From Nitrincola schmidtii (GTDB lineage Bacteria > Pseudomonadota > Gammaproteobacteria > Pseudomonadales > Balneatricaceae), in assembly GCF_008973715.1 (NCBI RefSeq), contig NZ_WBOL01000006.1:62001-126000 (forward strand): 64,000 nt of DNA, given 5' to 3'. Positions 34,145 through 45,999 of the stretch are shown here, piece by piece. The position numbers and the translations under genes are program-made. The notes beneath the pieces are model-generated. The model did not search any database, was not told the origin of the DNA, and saw only the letters and a list, made by a program, of their open reading frames with translations. Every line of letters starts with the position of its first letter. Position 1 is the stretch's first letter.

Positions 34145-36013
34145 ATGCATAAACTACAAACAAAAATAATAGTTGCGCTGGCCAGTGTCATGCTGCTTTT
34201 GACGCTTGTCATTACGCTTGCCAGTTTAGCTTCTTTTAGAGACTTTTCGATCCGTGCTGCGACAGAACATACCCGCACTGCTGCGGAGGTGATTCGTGTT
34301 GCGCTAACGGAAGCAATGCTCAATGGCACCATTGATAGACGAGACTCTCTGCTAGAGCGCATCGCAGGAATTCATGGTCTTGATGAGGCTCGAGTCATTC
34401 GTGGTTCCCAAGTGAATGAGCAATATGGTGAAGGCCGTATCAGTGAAAGTGCAGCTGATGCTCTCGACTTACGCGTATTAGAAAGTGGAAAACCTGTCTT
34501 TACGCTAGTTGGTGGCTTTTTTAGTCCTGAATTTAGAGCCACGATTCCCTATATTGCTTCCTCCAAGGGCGATGTTAACTGTTTACTCTGTCATTCTGTT
34601 CCTGAAAACACCGTACTCGGGGCGGTGACACTGACCGCATCCATCGAACACATGAAATCTGCTGCGATTATGACGGTTGCTTTCTTGGTGATGGCCGTTG
34701 TTCTATTTGCCATCATCTCTATCCTCTTTTTAAGACGCCTGCTACAACCCCTAGTAACCACCGCCAATGAGATTGAAGTGGCTGTTGAAGCGGCTATTAG
34801 CGGTGACTTTAATCACCGTATTCAAAGTCGCACCAATGACGAGATAGGTAAAATTGCGCGGCAATTTAATGCGCTTTCTGAAGGGATTACCGACAAGCTC
34901 AGCGACATACGTCAAAACGTCGTTCAACTGGTGCAATCTAAGCCGGATTATCAAGGTAATAACCTATTAACGGAAACCGCTGAAACCGTTGCGGGACTGG
35001 TTCATGTCTCGCAATTTAAGCAGGCGATTGAAGAGGATGAAACGGCGTCTGAAGTATTTGTGCGTATCAGTGATGTCGTGCAGCAGGAGTTTAAACTTCA
35101 GTCGTTCTCAATCTACGAGGTCAATGCACAAAAGAAAAAAATGCATCCCATTATCGTTGATGCCGTCCCCGATGCACAAATTCATTGGTGCGAACAGGCA
35201 ATCCAAGACCATTGCCAAGGTTGCCGAGCCGTTCGTACAGGTCATCTGATTGATGGTTCAGAGAATACCTTAATCTGTCGATCATTCAGTCATGATGCGC
35301 TGGCAAAAGATAAACACTATATGTGTTTACCAATATTAGAAAGTGGCAGCGTTGGCAGTGTTGTTCAACTGGTATTTGATGCCGAAGAAAGTTCGCGAAT
35401 ACGCAATTTACGTCCGATGCTGGAAGCTTACCTTCGAGAGTCTGCTCCTGTGCTTCAAGCGAAGCGCCTGATGAACAGCCTTCGAGAATCCAGTCTTAAA
35501 GATGCGATGACTGGGTTAAAGAACCGTCGCTTCTTAGAAGAATACGCTGAAACGCTGATCAGCCAATGTAAGCGTCGTAAAGTACCTATGACGCTGTTGA
35601 TGATGGATTTGGACTACTTTAAGCCCGTCAATGACACCTATGGGCATGACGCGGGCGATCAAGTGCTGCGTGAACTGGCGGTGTTACTGGAAGAGAATGT
35701 ACGCGAGTCTGATCTGGTGATCCGTTACGGTGGTGAAGAGTTTTTAATTGTCTTATTAGAAACCGATGCCGAGTCATCATTACAAGTGGCTGAAAAGATT
35801 CGCGCAGCGGTCGAAAAGCACAAGTTTAAAGTGGGTGGAACTAGCTTAAGTAAAACCATTTCCGCAGGCTTGGCCGATTATCCCAACGATGGACAGGCAT
35901 TTTGGCAGGTACTTAAATTTGCCGATGTCTCGCTCTATGCGGCGAAAGAAGGTGGACGAAATCAGGTGGTCAGATTCCATAAAGATCTATGGTCAGAAGA
36001 TGGAGATTATTAA
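34145..36013 (+). CDS. Diguanylate cyclase with periplasmic heme c motif, HAMP and GAF
   Basis: A 622-residue membrane sensor. Membrane spans are at about 8-30 and 175-197. The periplasmic part between them ends with CLLCH (146-150), a c-type heme-binding motif. HAMP follows (about 198-255), then a GAF-like region (about 280-440) with extra cysteines in HCQGC, and a GGDEF domain (about 450-615) with RYGGEEF intact and RESD as the RxxD inhibitory site. It probably makes c-di-GMP in response to redox state or a gas ligand; the ligand is inferred. Confidence 0.92.
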   Translation: MHKLQTKIIVALASVMLLLTLVITLASLASFRDFSIRAATEHTRTAAEVIRVALTEAMLNGTIDRRDSLLERIAGIHGLDEARVIRGSQVNEQYGEGRISESAADALDLRVLESGKPVFTLVGGFFSPEFRATIPYIASSKGDVNCLLCHSVPENTVLGAVTLTASIEHMKSAAIMTVAFLVMAVVLFAIISILFLRRLLQPLVTTANEIEVAVEAAISGDFNHRIQSRTNDEIGKIARQFNALSEGITDKLSDIRQNVVQLVQSKPDYQGNNLLTETAETVAGLVHVSQFKQAIEEDETASEVFVRISDVVQQEFKLQSFSIYEVNAQKKKMHPIIVDAVPDAQIHWCEQAIQDHCQGCRAVRTGHLIDGSENTLICRSFSHDALAKDKHYMCLPILESGSVGSVVQLVFDAEESSRIRNLRPMLEAYLRESAPVLQAKRLMNSLRESSLKDAMTGLKNRRFLEEYAETLISQCKRRKVPMTLLMMDLDYFKPVNDTYGHDAGDQVLRELAVLLEENVRESDLVIRYGGEEFLIVLLETDAESSLQVAEKIRAAVEKHKFKVGGTSLSKTISAGLADYPNDGQAFWQVLKFADVSLYAAKEGGRNQVVRFHKDLWSEDGDY

Positions 36014-36044
36014 CGACTGATCTATTGATTCAGTTTACTCTATC

Positions 36045-36077
36045 AAAAAACATGCCCGCGATTGCGGGCATGTTTTT
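36045..36077. terminator. Bidirectional terminator between the heme cyclase and fadA
   Basis: CATGCCCGC (36051-36059) and GCGGGCATG (36064-36072) form a perfect stem with a GATT loop, flanked by A-run and T-run. It can end both the plus-strand cyclase message and the minus-strand fadBA message. Confidence 0.92.
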
Positions 36078-36112
36078 ATATCAGCATTTCTAACTTAAAC
36101 CTGTTAAGACGA

Positions 36113-39455
<3,343 letters not shown>

Positions 39456-39500
39456 GCTTACGCTCCTATTTAACGTATCGCCTTGATAGGCTGTCCTGAA

Positions 39501-40430
39501 TTAAAGACTGTTTTGCAGCTCGGGCACGGCTTCGAATAGATCCGCCACTAGACCATAGTCAGCTACTTGGAAAATCGGTGCTTCTTCATCTTTGTTGATG
39601 GCAACGATCACTTTGGAATCTTTCATACCGGCTAAGTGCTGGATTGCGCCAGAAATACCGACGGCGATATACAGCTCAGGCGCCACCATTTTCCCGGTTT
39701 GCCCCACTTGCATATCGTTAGGCACATAGCCGGCATCTACTGCGGCTCGTGAAGCGCCGACCGCCGCACCCAGTTTATCGGCTACTTGATAGAGTAGTTC
39801 GAAGTTCTCGCCGTTACCTAATCCACGACCACCGGAAACCACAATACTGGCTGCGGTAAGTTCGGGACGATCAGATTCCGCCAGCGCTTCATGGCTAAAA
39901 CGAATATCCGCATTTTCAAAAACCGCGCTAACCGAGGTGATTTCAGCAGAACCACCCTCAGCGGCAACTGGATCAAAGGCAGTACCTCGAACGGTCATCA
40001 CCACCTTAGGCTCGTCGATTTCGACGGTTGCAATCGCATTACCCGCATAGATAGCACGCTTGAATCGATGGCTCGACTCGACACCTGAAACGTCGGTCAA
40101 GGGATTCACACCTAACAGCGCCGCCGCACGAGGAAGAATGTTTTTACCCGTGGTGGTTGATGCGGCAAGTATATGCGTAAAGGGTTCAGCCAGATCAACC
40201 AACAGATCACTGACATTTTCAGCCAGATGATGAGCATAGGTTGGAGCATCGGCAACAAGCACTTGTTTCACTCCGGAAATCTTAGCGGCTTGCTCTACAA
40301 CGGAAGCGCATTGATGACCCGCCACCAGCAAGGTGATATCACCACCCAGTTGTTGAGCCGCCGCCAATACATTCAAGGTGACTGGCTTTAATTGCTGATT
40401 ATCATGCTCAGCTAAAACGAGAATACTCAT
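39501..40430 (-). CDS. etfA: Electron transfer flavoprotein alpha subunit
   Basis: A 309-residue subunit that carries FAD. The FAD-binding C-terminal domain shows [24 protein letters not shown] and [19 protein letters not shown], both family signatures. It passes electrons from acyl-CoA dehydrogenases to ETF:quinone oxidoreductase. Its start overlaps the etfB stop by 4 bp. Confidence 0.96.
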   Translation of the reverse strand: MSILVLAEHDNQQLKPVTLNVLAAAQQLGGDITLLVAGHQCASVVEQAAKISGVKQVLVADAPTYAHHLAENVSDLLVDLAEPFTHILAASTTTGKNILPRAAALLGVNPLTDVSGVESSHRFKRAIYAGNAIATVEIDEPKVVMTVRGTAFDPVAAEGGSAEITSVSAVFENADIRFSHEALAESDRPELTAASIVVSGGRGLGNGENFELLYQVADKLGAAVGASRAAVDAGYVPNDMQVGQTGKMVAPELYIAVGISGAIQHLAGMKDSKVIVAINKDEEAPIFQVADYGLVADLFEAVPELQNSL

Positions 40431-41179
40431 GCGATCACCTTTGCTTCATTACGCAGTTTGTCGACCAGTTCAGCCACAGAACCTACCTTAATACCCGCAC
40501 TGCGCTCAGCCGGAGGCGCCACAGAAATCAGCTTGATTTTATTAGTTAACGTCACACCCAAGTCTGCGGCCGATTTCACTTCTAGCGGTTTCTTTTTCGC
40601 TTTCATAATATTCGGCAGGGATGCGTAACGTGGTTCATTTAAGCGAAGATCCGTCGTCACCACAGCAGGCAAACTGAGTGTTAAGGTTTGCAAACCACCA
40701 TCGACTTCACGGGTAACCGTTAAGGTATCGCCATCGATTTGAACTTCAGACGCAAAGGTTGCTTGAGGGCGTTTCATTAAGGCCGCTAACATTTGACCGG
40801 TTTGATTGTTGTCAGAGTCGATAGACTGCTTACCCAGTAGCACCAATCCAGGCTGATCTTCTTCAGCTACTTTGGCGAGCAAACGTGCAATGGTTAAGGC
40901 ATCCGGTGTCGAATCAACCTCAACGCGAATGGCTCTATCCGCTCCGAGCGCCAGCGCTGTTCTTAGCTGTTCTTCACAGGTTTTTTGACCGATAGAGACG
41001 ACGACAATTTCTGAGGCTTTGCCCTGTTCCTTAAGACGAACCGCTTCTTCTACCGCAATTTCACAGAAGGGATTGAGGGCCATTTTTACGTTGGCGAGAT
41101 CAACATCAGAGCCATCCGCTTTAACACGGACTTTGACGTTGTAGTCAATAACCCGTTTCACCGCGACGAGTATTTTCAT
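40427..41179 (-). CDS. etfB: Electron transfer flavoprotein beta subunit
   Basis: A 250-residue subunit starting [20 protein letters not shown], with [19 protein letters not shown] and [17 protein letters not shown] as family marks. It binds AMP and docks with dehydrogenases. I chose ATG 41179 because GAGG lies 7 bases upstream; a GTG two codons earlier is in frame but too close to that site. First gene of etfBA. Confidence 0.96.
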   Translation of the reverse strand: MKILVAVKRVIDYNVKVRVKADGSDVDLANVKMALNPFCEIAVEEAVRLKEQGKASEIVVVSIGQKTCEEQLRTALALGADRAIRVEVDSTPDALTIARLLAKVAEEDQPGLVLLGKQSIDSDNNQTGQMLAALMKRPQATFASEVQIDGDTLTVTREVDGGLQTLTLSLPAVVTTDLRLNEPRYASLPNIMKAKKKPLEVKSAADLGVTLTNKIKLISVAPPAERSAGIKVGSVAELVDKLRNEAKVIA

Positions 41180-41265
41180 TACCACACCTCGAATTATTAT
41201 TGTAAATTTCGAATTGTTCTTTTAGGTCTAATTAAACTTATAACCCTAATTGAGCATTTAAAGAG

Positions 41266-41282
41266 TACCGTTCGGAATGGTA
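41266..41282. promoter_or_regulatory. Palindrome upstream of etfBA
   Basis: TACCGTTCGGAATGGTA is symmetric apart from the centre and one base pair. Size and symmetry fit a TetR-type operator such as those controlling acyl-CoA genes, but I found no second copy before the neighbouring operons. Confidence 0.4.
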
Positions 41283-41290
41283 ACAATATG

Positions 41291-41336
41291 ATTCAAGCGG
41301 GTGGTTTTAACAATAACAAAATCCACCCGTCTGAAT
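41291..41336. other. Long hairpin between the crotonase gene and etfB
   Basis: ATTCA, CGGGTGG and TTTT (41291-41308) pair with AAAA, CCACCCG and TGAAT (41318-41336), with a 2-base internal loop and a bulge. No T-run follows on either strand. It lies 3' of the crotonase gene and upstream of etfB and may slow transcription or protect the mRNA end. Confidence 0.5.
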
Positions 41337-41357
41337 GACAAAAGCGATCAACTGTAA

Positions 41358-42119
41358 TTAGCCTTTCGCTCCTTTTTGCATAAATGCCATAAAGGTCGCA
41401 CGGGCTTCGACTGAGCTCAAGCGAGCAGCAAAGGCTTCAACTTCAGAGACTAGTACTGACTGCAATTTATTGTCATCATACTGCTTCATCATCGCTTTAC
41501 TCTGATGAACGGCTTCAGGCCCCATCTGTGCTAGCTGATTGGCTTTTTCGGTAACAGTTTCGATCAAACTGACTGAGGGCACTTCTGCGTTGATCAACCC
41601 GATATCAGTGGCCGTTTTCGCATTAAACGCATCACCCAATACCAATATCTCAAATGCTTTACGATGACCCAAGGCTGAAGGCAGCAGCAAACTGGTTCCA
41701 CCTTCAGGCACTAACCCCATTTTGGTAAAGGGAAGTTGAAACTTAGCCGTTTCATCTGCATACACCAGATCACAGTGAAGCAATAATGACGTTCCGATAC
41801 CAATGGCAACACCCGAAACAGCCGCCAAAATTGGCTTAGTAAAGCTAGAAATCGCTTGCAAGAAACCCAGCGGAATACGAATCTTTTGCGGGTCGCTGAT
41901 CGCACTAACAAAGTCATGTATATCATTGCCGGCAGAAAAATCCGATCCAGCGCCACATAGCACCACCACACGCACGGCATCATCCTTTTCAGCCTCTTTT
42001 AGGCTATCCGTCAGGATCTGATACATGGCACCCGTTAGGGCATTTTTCTTTTCAGGACGGTTCAGTGTTAGGGTTAACACGCCTTGATCAGATAAAGATT
42101 TAAGCACCACATCACTCAT
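41358..42119 (-). CDS. Enoyl-CoA hydratase/isomerase (crotonase family)
   Basis: A 253-residue crotonase. The oxyanion-hole segments are DFSAGNDIHDF (about 63-73) and GVAIGIGTSLLLHCDL (about 105-120), and GLVPEGGTSLLLP gives the acidic catalytic position. Having only one obvious glutamate, it resembles enoyl-CoA isomerases as much as hydratases, so the double-bond specificity is open. It overlaps the upstream gene by 4 bp. Confidence 0.88.
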   Translation of the reverse strand: MSDVVLKSLSDQGVLTLTLNRPEKKNALTGAMYQILTDSLKEAEKDDAVRVVVLCGAGSDFSAGNDIHDFVSAISDPQKIRIPLGFLQAISSFTKPILAAVSGVAIGIGTSLLLHCDLVYADETAKFQLPFTKMGLVPEGGTSLLLPSALGHRKAFEILVLGDAFNAKTATDIGLINAEVPSVSLIETVTEKANQLAQMGPEAVHQSKAMMKQYDDNKLQSVLVSEVEAFAARLSSVEARATFMAFMQKGAKG

Positions 42120-43105
42120 GATGCTGACCTCTTAAATTGCGCTGCCTGAGTGGCAAACTGATCCGCCGCTCGATGGTATTCATTAGCCATACGATCAACC
42201 AGCTCTGCTGTTGAAGGTGCGTCACTAATAGCACCTACGCCATGGCCAGCTGACCAGATACTTTTCCACGCACTGGCTCCCCCTTCGGGGGCTTGTAACT
42301 CTTCACCCAAATCAACTTTTTTCTTTTCACCGCTTTCAGGATCTAAACCCGCTATTTCCAGGCTGGGTTTTAAGAAGTTTGCCCAAATACCCGAGACTTT
42401 TGGGGTATAGGTAATATCGGAAGCCGCTGAGTCGATAATCATCTGTTTGTACTCAGGGTTAGCACGACTCTCTTGGGTGTTAATAAAACGTGTTCCCATA
42501 TAAGCCAAGTCTGCGCCCATCATTTGCGCTGCTGCAACATCTTGGCCCGTTGACATGGAACCTGACAGTATCAACGTGCCTTGATAAAACTGACGAATTT
42601 CAGACAAGAGTGCAAAAGGATTCAGGGTACCGGCATGACCACCGGCACCATTACATACCGCAATTAGACCATCCACACCGGCTGCCGCTGCTTTTTTAGC
42701 ATGACGGATATTGATGACATCATGAAACACTAAACCACCGTAGCTATGGACAGCATCCACCAAGTCTTTAACAGCGCCCAACGAGGTGATGATTAATGGC
42801 ACCTTATGCTTAATGCACAGCTCCAAATCAGCCTTAACACGGGGATTGGTTTGATGGACGATCAGGTTTACCCCAAATGGCGCCGCTTTCTGTCCGGTTT
42901 CTTGCTCAAATTGATCCAAGGCTTCGCGTATTTGAATGAGCCACTGCTCAAAGCCTTCAGAGCTGCGTTCATTAAGGGCTGGAAAGGTACCTACAATGCC
43001 GGCTTTACAGGCTTCTATGACCAATTCAGGACCCGACACTAAAAACATAGGAGCAGAAATTAGGGGCAAGCGTAACCTGCCCTGAAAAGATTCAGGGATA
43101 CTCAT
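42116..43105 (-). CDS. Nitronate monooxygenase-like flavoprotein
   Basis: A 329-residue FMN-dependent TIM-barrel protein of the NMO/2-nitropropane dioxygenase family. LPLISAPMFLVSGPELVI at the start and AVCNGAGGHAGTLNPFALL in the middle (with the active-site histidine) mark the family, as does GADLAYMGTRFINTQES. Members oxidise nitronates such as propionate 3-nitronate; some act as enoyl reductases. Coupled to the crotonase gene, so an acyl-CoA-related role is possible. Confidence 0.85.
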   Translation of the reverse strand: MSIPESFQGRLRLPLISAPMFLVSGPELVIEACKAGIVGTFPALNERSSEGFEQWLIQIREALDQFEQETGQKAAPFGVNLIVHQTNPRVKADLELCIKHKVPLIITSLGAVKDLVDAVHSYGGLVFHDVINIRHAKKAAAAGVDGLIAVCNGAGGHAGTLNPFALLSEIRQFYQGTLILSGSMSTGQDVAAAQMMGADLAYMGTRFINTQESRANPEYKQMIIDSAASDITYTPKVSGIWANFLKPSLEIAGLDPESGEKKKVDLGEELQAPEGGASAWKSIWSAGHGVGAISDAPSTAELVDRMANEYHRAADQFATQAAQFKRSAS

Positions 43106-43156
43106 TTGTTATTCTCCGTTTATGTCTTGAACGCTTTCGCCTTAATCTCTAAAAGG

Positions 43157-43711
43157 CTAGCGCTTTGGTGGTTCAGGTTTATAGAGCTCTGGCAGATAGG
43201 TTTTCACTGCCGAAGAGTTTTGTGCCCAGGTGTGACAGGTATTCAATAATCCATTCGCACCGAGCTTAACCATATCCGTATCACCACTGGGCCAAATCGA
43301 TTGAACCGCCGTGGTGGTTATCGGTTTTAACAGTTCGTTTAAGTGAGTGCAGCCATTAGCTCCACCCGTTAATTCAAGTGCTTTACGGTGCCAGCCCGGG
43401 CCAATTTGTGTTCCTTCCAATTGCTTATAGGCCCTAGCGATACCCGGACACATTTGAAAAGGCGAGTCATCCATACTGGCTTCCACCTGATGAATGAAGA
43501 GCTTCTTATCCATCGTGATTCGCATACGCATGTCGTGAAAAAACTCACCTGCTCCCACGTAGCCACCGCGCTCTGGATTATCGATTGAATGCGTTTTTTT
43601 ATCTGTCATTCGCGCTTCAATGTCCCACAGACCATCATCGCGCAAGTACCCCTCACAGACGATTTCACGACGGTGGTGAAGGGTTCTACGAACAGGCTTT
43701 GGCAAAGGCAT
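43157..43711 (-). CDS. DUF2889 domain protein
   Basis: A 184-residue protein of the DUF2889 family. Recognisable parts are RRTLHHRREIVCEGYLRDDGLWDIEARM near the start and GGANGCTHLNELL near the middle. I start it at ATG 43711, which has AGGAG ten bases upstream. No function is established; the family is often found near acyl-CoA and lipid genes, as here between an NMO-like gene and fadD. It may bind or modify a lipid, but nothing in the sequence proves this. Confidence 0.8.
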   Translation of the reverse strand: MPLPKPVRRTLHHRREIVCEGYLRDDGLWDIEARMTDKKTHSIDNPERGGYVGAGEFFHDMRMRITMDKKLFIHQVEASMDDSPFQMCPGIARAYKQLEGTQIGPGWHRKALELTGGANGCTHLNELLKPITTTAVQSIWPSGDTDMVKLGANGLLNTCHTWAQNSSAVKTYLPELYKPEPPKR

Positions 43712-43755
43712 TCGGTCATTACTCCTCAATGTAGAGTTTAAAAAAGGGCCTGCAA

Positions 43756-45420
43756 TCAGGCCACTTCTTGTTTGACCTGTTGCTCTTTAAGCATGCGTCT
43801 GAGCACTTTACCAACGTTAGTTTTAGGCAACTCATCCACAAACTCTATTTGTTTCGGTATTTTATAACGAGTAAGGTACTCTTTACTCCATGTTTTAAGT
43901 TCTTCAACATCTGGCTTTTCATCTCGTGCAACAGCAAAGAGTTTGACCACTTCACCACTATGCTCATCAGCAATACCAATGGCTGCACATTCCAAAATAG
44001 CCGGATGAGAACAGAACACATCTTCCACTTCGTTCGGATAGACGTTAAAACCTGATACTAAAATCATGTCTTTAGCTCGATCGACGATACGCAAATAGCC
44101 ACCCTCTTCGCGAACGGCAACATCGCCCGTTAAGAAATAGCCATCATCGGTAAAGCAGGCGGCGGTCTCTTTTTCTCGTTGCCAATAGCCGACCATCACT
44201 TGCGGGCCTTTGACGCATAGTTCACCAGGAACGCCATCGGCAACAGGTTCGCCGTCAGGATCCAAAATGACCACTATCGTTTCCGCTACCGGGACACCGA
44301 TTGTACCAAGCTTAATGGCGCCGGGACGATTGATAGACACTACTGGAGAAGTTTCGGTTAAGCCATAACCTTCCATAATTTCGCAACCGGTTACCTCTTT
44401 CCAGAGATCAGCCGCTTTGTGTGTTAATGCACAACCACCCGAGATAGTCAGTGTAAACTTGCTAAAATCGACCGACTTGAAATCAGGGTTGTTACACAGA
44501 GCGATGAACAGGGTGTTTAGACCCATAAAAGCAGACATTTGCCACTTCTGCATCTCTTTGACAAAGCCAGGTATGTCGCGCGGATTGGGTATAAGAACGC
44601 TATGCCCGCCATACCCCATGACAACCAGTGAAATAGTGAAAGCGTAAATATGATAAAGAGGTAAAGGGGCGATGACGGTTTCAACACAACCTTCAGCAGC
44701 TTCATCAAGAACATTCACCCCTTGAAGCATATTAGAAATCAAATTTCCGTGCGTCAGTACAGCACCTTTGGAAAGACCTGTGGTCCCACCGGTGTACTGT
44801 AAAACAGCAATATCGTCAGTGTTGATAGTGACGGGAGAAGGCTTCTGTCCGACGTACTTCATCAAAACTTCACGAAGATGAAGCGCTCCAGGCAAGTAGA
44901 AATCAGGCTCCATCTTTTTGATGTATTTAACTGCGGCATTCAAAAGACAGCGCTTAACAAAACCATGCAAGTCGCCAACTTGTGTCAAAAACACAGTGTT
45001 AATGTCGGTATTTGCAATAAAGTCTTGCGCTTTGTGCGCCATACTCTTGTGAATCACCAGAGCTTTAGCACCTGAATCTTTAAACTGATGCTCCATTTCA
45101 CGAGGGGTATAAAGTGGATTGGTATTCACTATCACCAAACCTGCTTTCAACGCACCAAAAAGCACAACTGGATATTGGATCAGGTTAGGTAATTGAATCG
45201 CAATACGATCGCCGGGCTTTAAATCGGTTTCTTTTTGTAAGTAAACGGCAAATGCATCTGCTAACTCATGAAGCTCTGCATAATTCAATGTTCGCCCAAA
45301 ACTGGTAAAGGAAGGTTTTGAGGCAAACGTCTGACAGCTTTGCTCGAACACATCAACAATATTGTTAAATCCCTTAGGATTTAAAGATTTAGGTATCAGA
45401 CTTCCGCGTGGCATGTCCAT
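43756..45420 (-). CDS. fadD: Long-chain acyl-CoA synthetase FadD-like
   Basis: A 554-residue AMP-forming ligase. The ATP-binding P-loop is YTGGTTGLSKGAVLTH (about 212-227), GYGLTETSPV follows near 355, and the hinge region GYLRIVDRAKDMILVSGFNVYPNEVE lies near 445. It activates fatty acids with ATP and CoA for beta-oxidation. The length fits FadD. The family also includes medium-chain and bile-acid ligases, so substrate range is open. Confidence 0.92.
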   Translation of the reverse strand: MDMPRGSLIPKSLNPKGFNNIVDVFEQSCQTFASKPSFTSFGRTLNYAELHELADAFAVYLQKETDLKPGDRIAIQLPNLIQYPVVLFGALKAGLVIVNTNPLYTPREMEHQFKDSGAKALVIHKSMAHKAQDFIANTDINTVFLTQVGDLHGFVKRCLLNAAVKYIKKMEPDFYLPGALHLREVLMKYVGQKPSPVTINTDDIAVLQYTGGTTGLSKGAVLTHGNLISNMLQGVNVLDEAAEGCVETVIAPLPLYHIYAFTISLVVMGYGGHSVLIPNPRDIPGFVKEMQKWQMSAFMGLNTLFIALCNNPDFKSVDFSKFTLTISGGCALTHKAADLWKEVTGCEIMEGYGLTETSPVVSINRPGAIKLGTIGVPVAETIVVILDPDGEPVADGVPGELCVKGPQVMVGYWQREKETAACFTDDGYFLTGDVAVREEGGYLRIVDRAKDMILVSGFNVYPNEVEDVFCSHPAILECAAIGIADEHSGEVVKLFAVARDEKPDVEELKTWSKEYLTRYKIPKQIEFVDELPKTNVGKVLRRMLKEQQVKQEVA

Positions 45421-45460
45421 AGGATGATCCTGATATTATTATTATAAAATCAAATTTATT

Positions 45461-45477
45461 GGGCTAAAGTATAGCCC
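45461..45477 (-). terminator. Weak terminator-like hairpin after the SCP2 gene
   Basis: GGGCTA (45461-45466) and TAGCCC (45472-45477) pair around a 5-base loop, followed on the minus strand by AATAAATTT. The T-run is broken, so termination would be partial. Confidence 0.45.
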
Positions 45478-45493
45478 GATTATAGCAGCCGAA

Positions 45494-45539
45494 GTCGATA
45501 GATATCACTGAATTAGATTATCAAAAAACATCTATCGAC
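45494..45539. repeat. Perfect 10-bp inverted repeat with long loop
   Basis: GTCGATAGAT (45494-45503) and ATCTATCGAC (45530-45539) are exact complements around a 26-base loop. It lies between the SCP2 gene and fadD. Too widely spaced for a normal terminator; it could be a protein-binding site near the fadD promoter. Confidence 0.55.
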
Positions 45540-45566
45540 CAGACTAAAAGTCGTTAAGCGTCAACA

Positions 45567-45881
45567 CTACAGTGGAAAGATTGACGTTAAACGTGTTGCC
45601 AACATGATATCGCCATCGGCTTGAATACGGCCGGTCATAAATGCCTGCATCCCGTCAGTTTCTCCACTCATCACTTCTTCAAGTGTTTGGCTATCCATGG
45701 TGAGTGTCACTGTGGGCTCACCATGGGCAAGCTGCTCAACTTTACATTGACCATTTTCAACAGTTACAGCCCAAGCATCGCCATCAGTAATTTGATATTG
45801 AAAAACTGCTTCTAAATCGCCTGCAGCAGCTGCGTTGAAACGTTGTTCCATGGATGAAAAAACCGCATTTAAATCTGCCAT
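45567..45881 (-). CDS. SCP2 sterol-binding domain protein
   Basis: A 104-residue SCP2-like lipid-binding protein. The core runs ADLNAVFSSMEQRFNAAAAGDLEAVFQYQI and VTLTMDSQTLEEVMSGETDGMQAFMTGRIQADGDI; the last segment is the family signature, lining a hydrophobic tunnel. I chose the ATG at 45881 because AGGAG stands 9 bases before it; an ATG at 45986 would add 35 residues. It lies 14-120 bases after the acyl-CoA dehydrogenase gene and probably carries an acyl or sterol-like lipid for it. Confidence 0.82.
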   Translation of the reverse strand: MADLNAVFSSMEQRFNAAAAGDLEAVFQYQITDGDAWAVTVENGQCKVEQLAHGEPTVTLTMDSQTLEEVMSGETDGMQAFMTGRIQADGDIMLATRLTSIFPL

Positions 45882-45999
45882 TGTCGCCTCTCCTGTGGTG
45901 GGCTGTTTTTTATAACGTTTAGCATTCAACTTTAAGGCCGAGGACAGCACACGCTGTCCCACCTTAGTACTTAATAAAGACTTCATATTTCAGACAACC

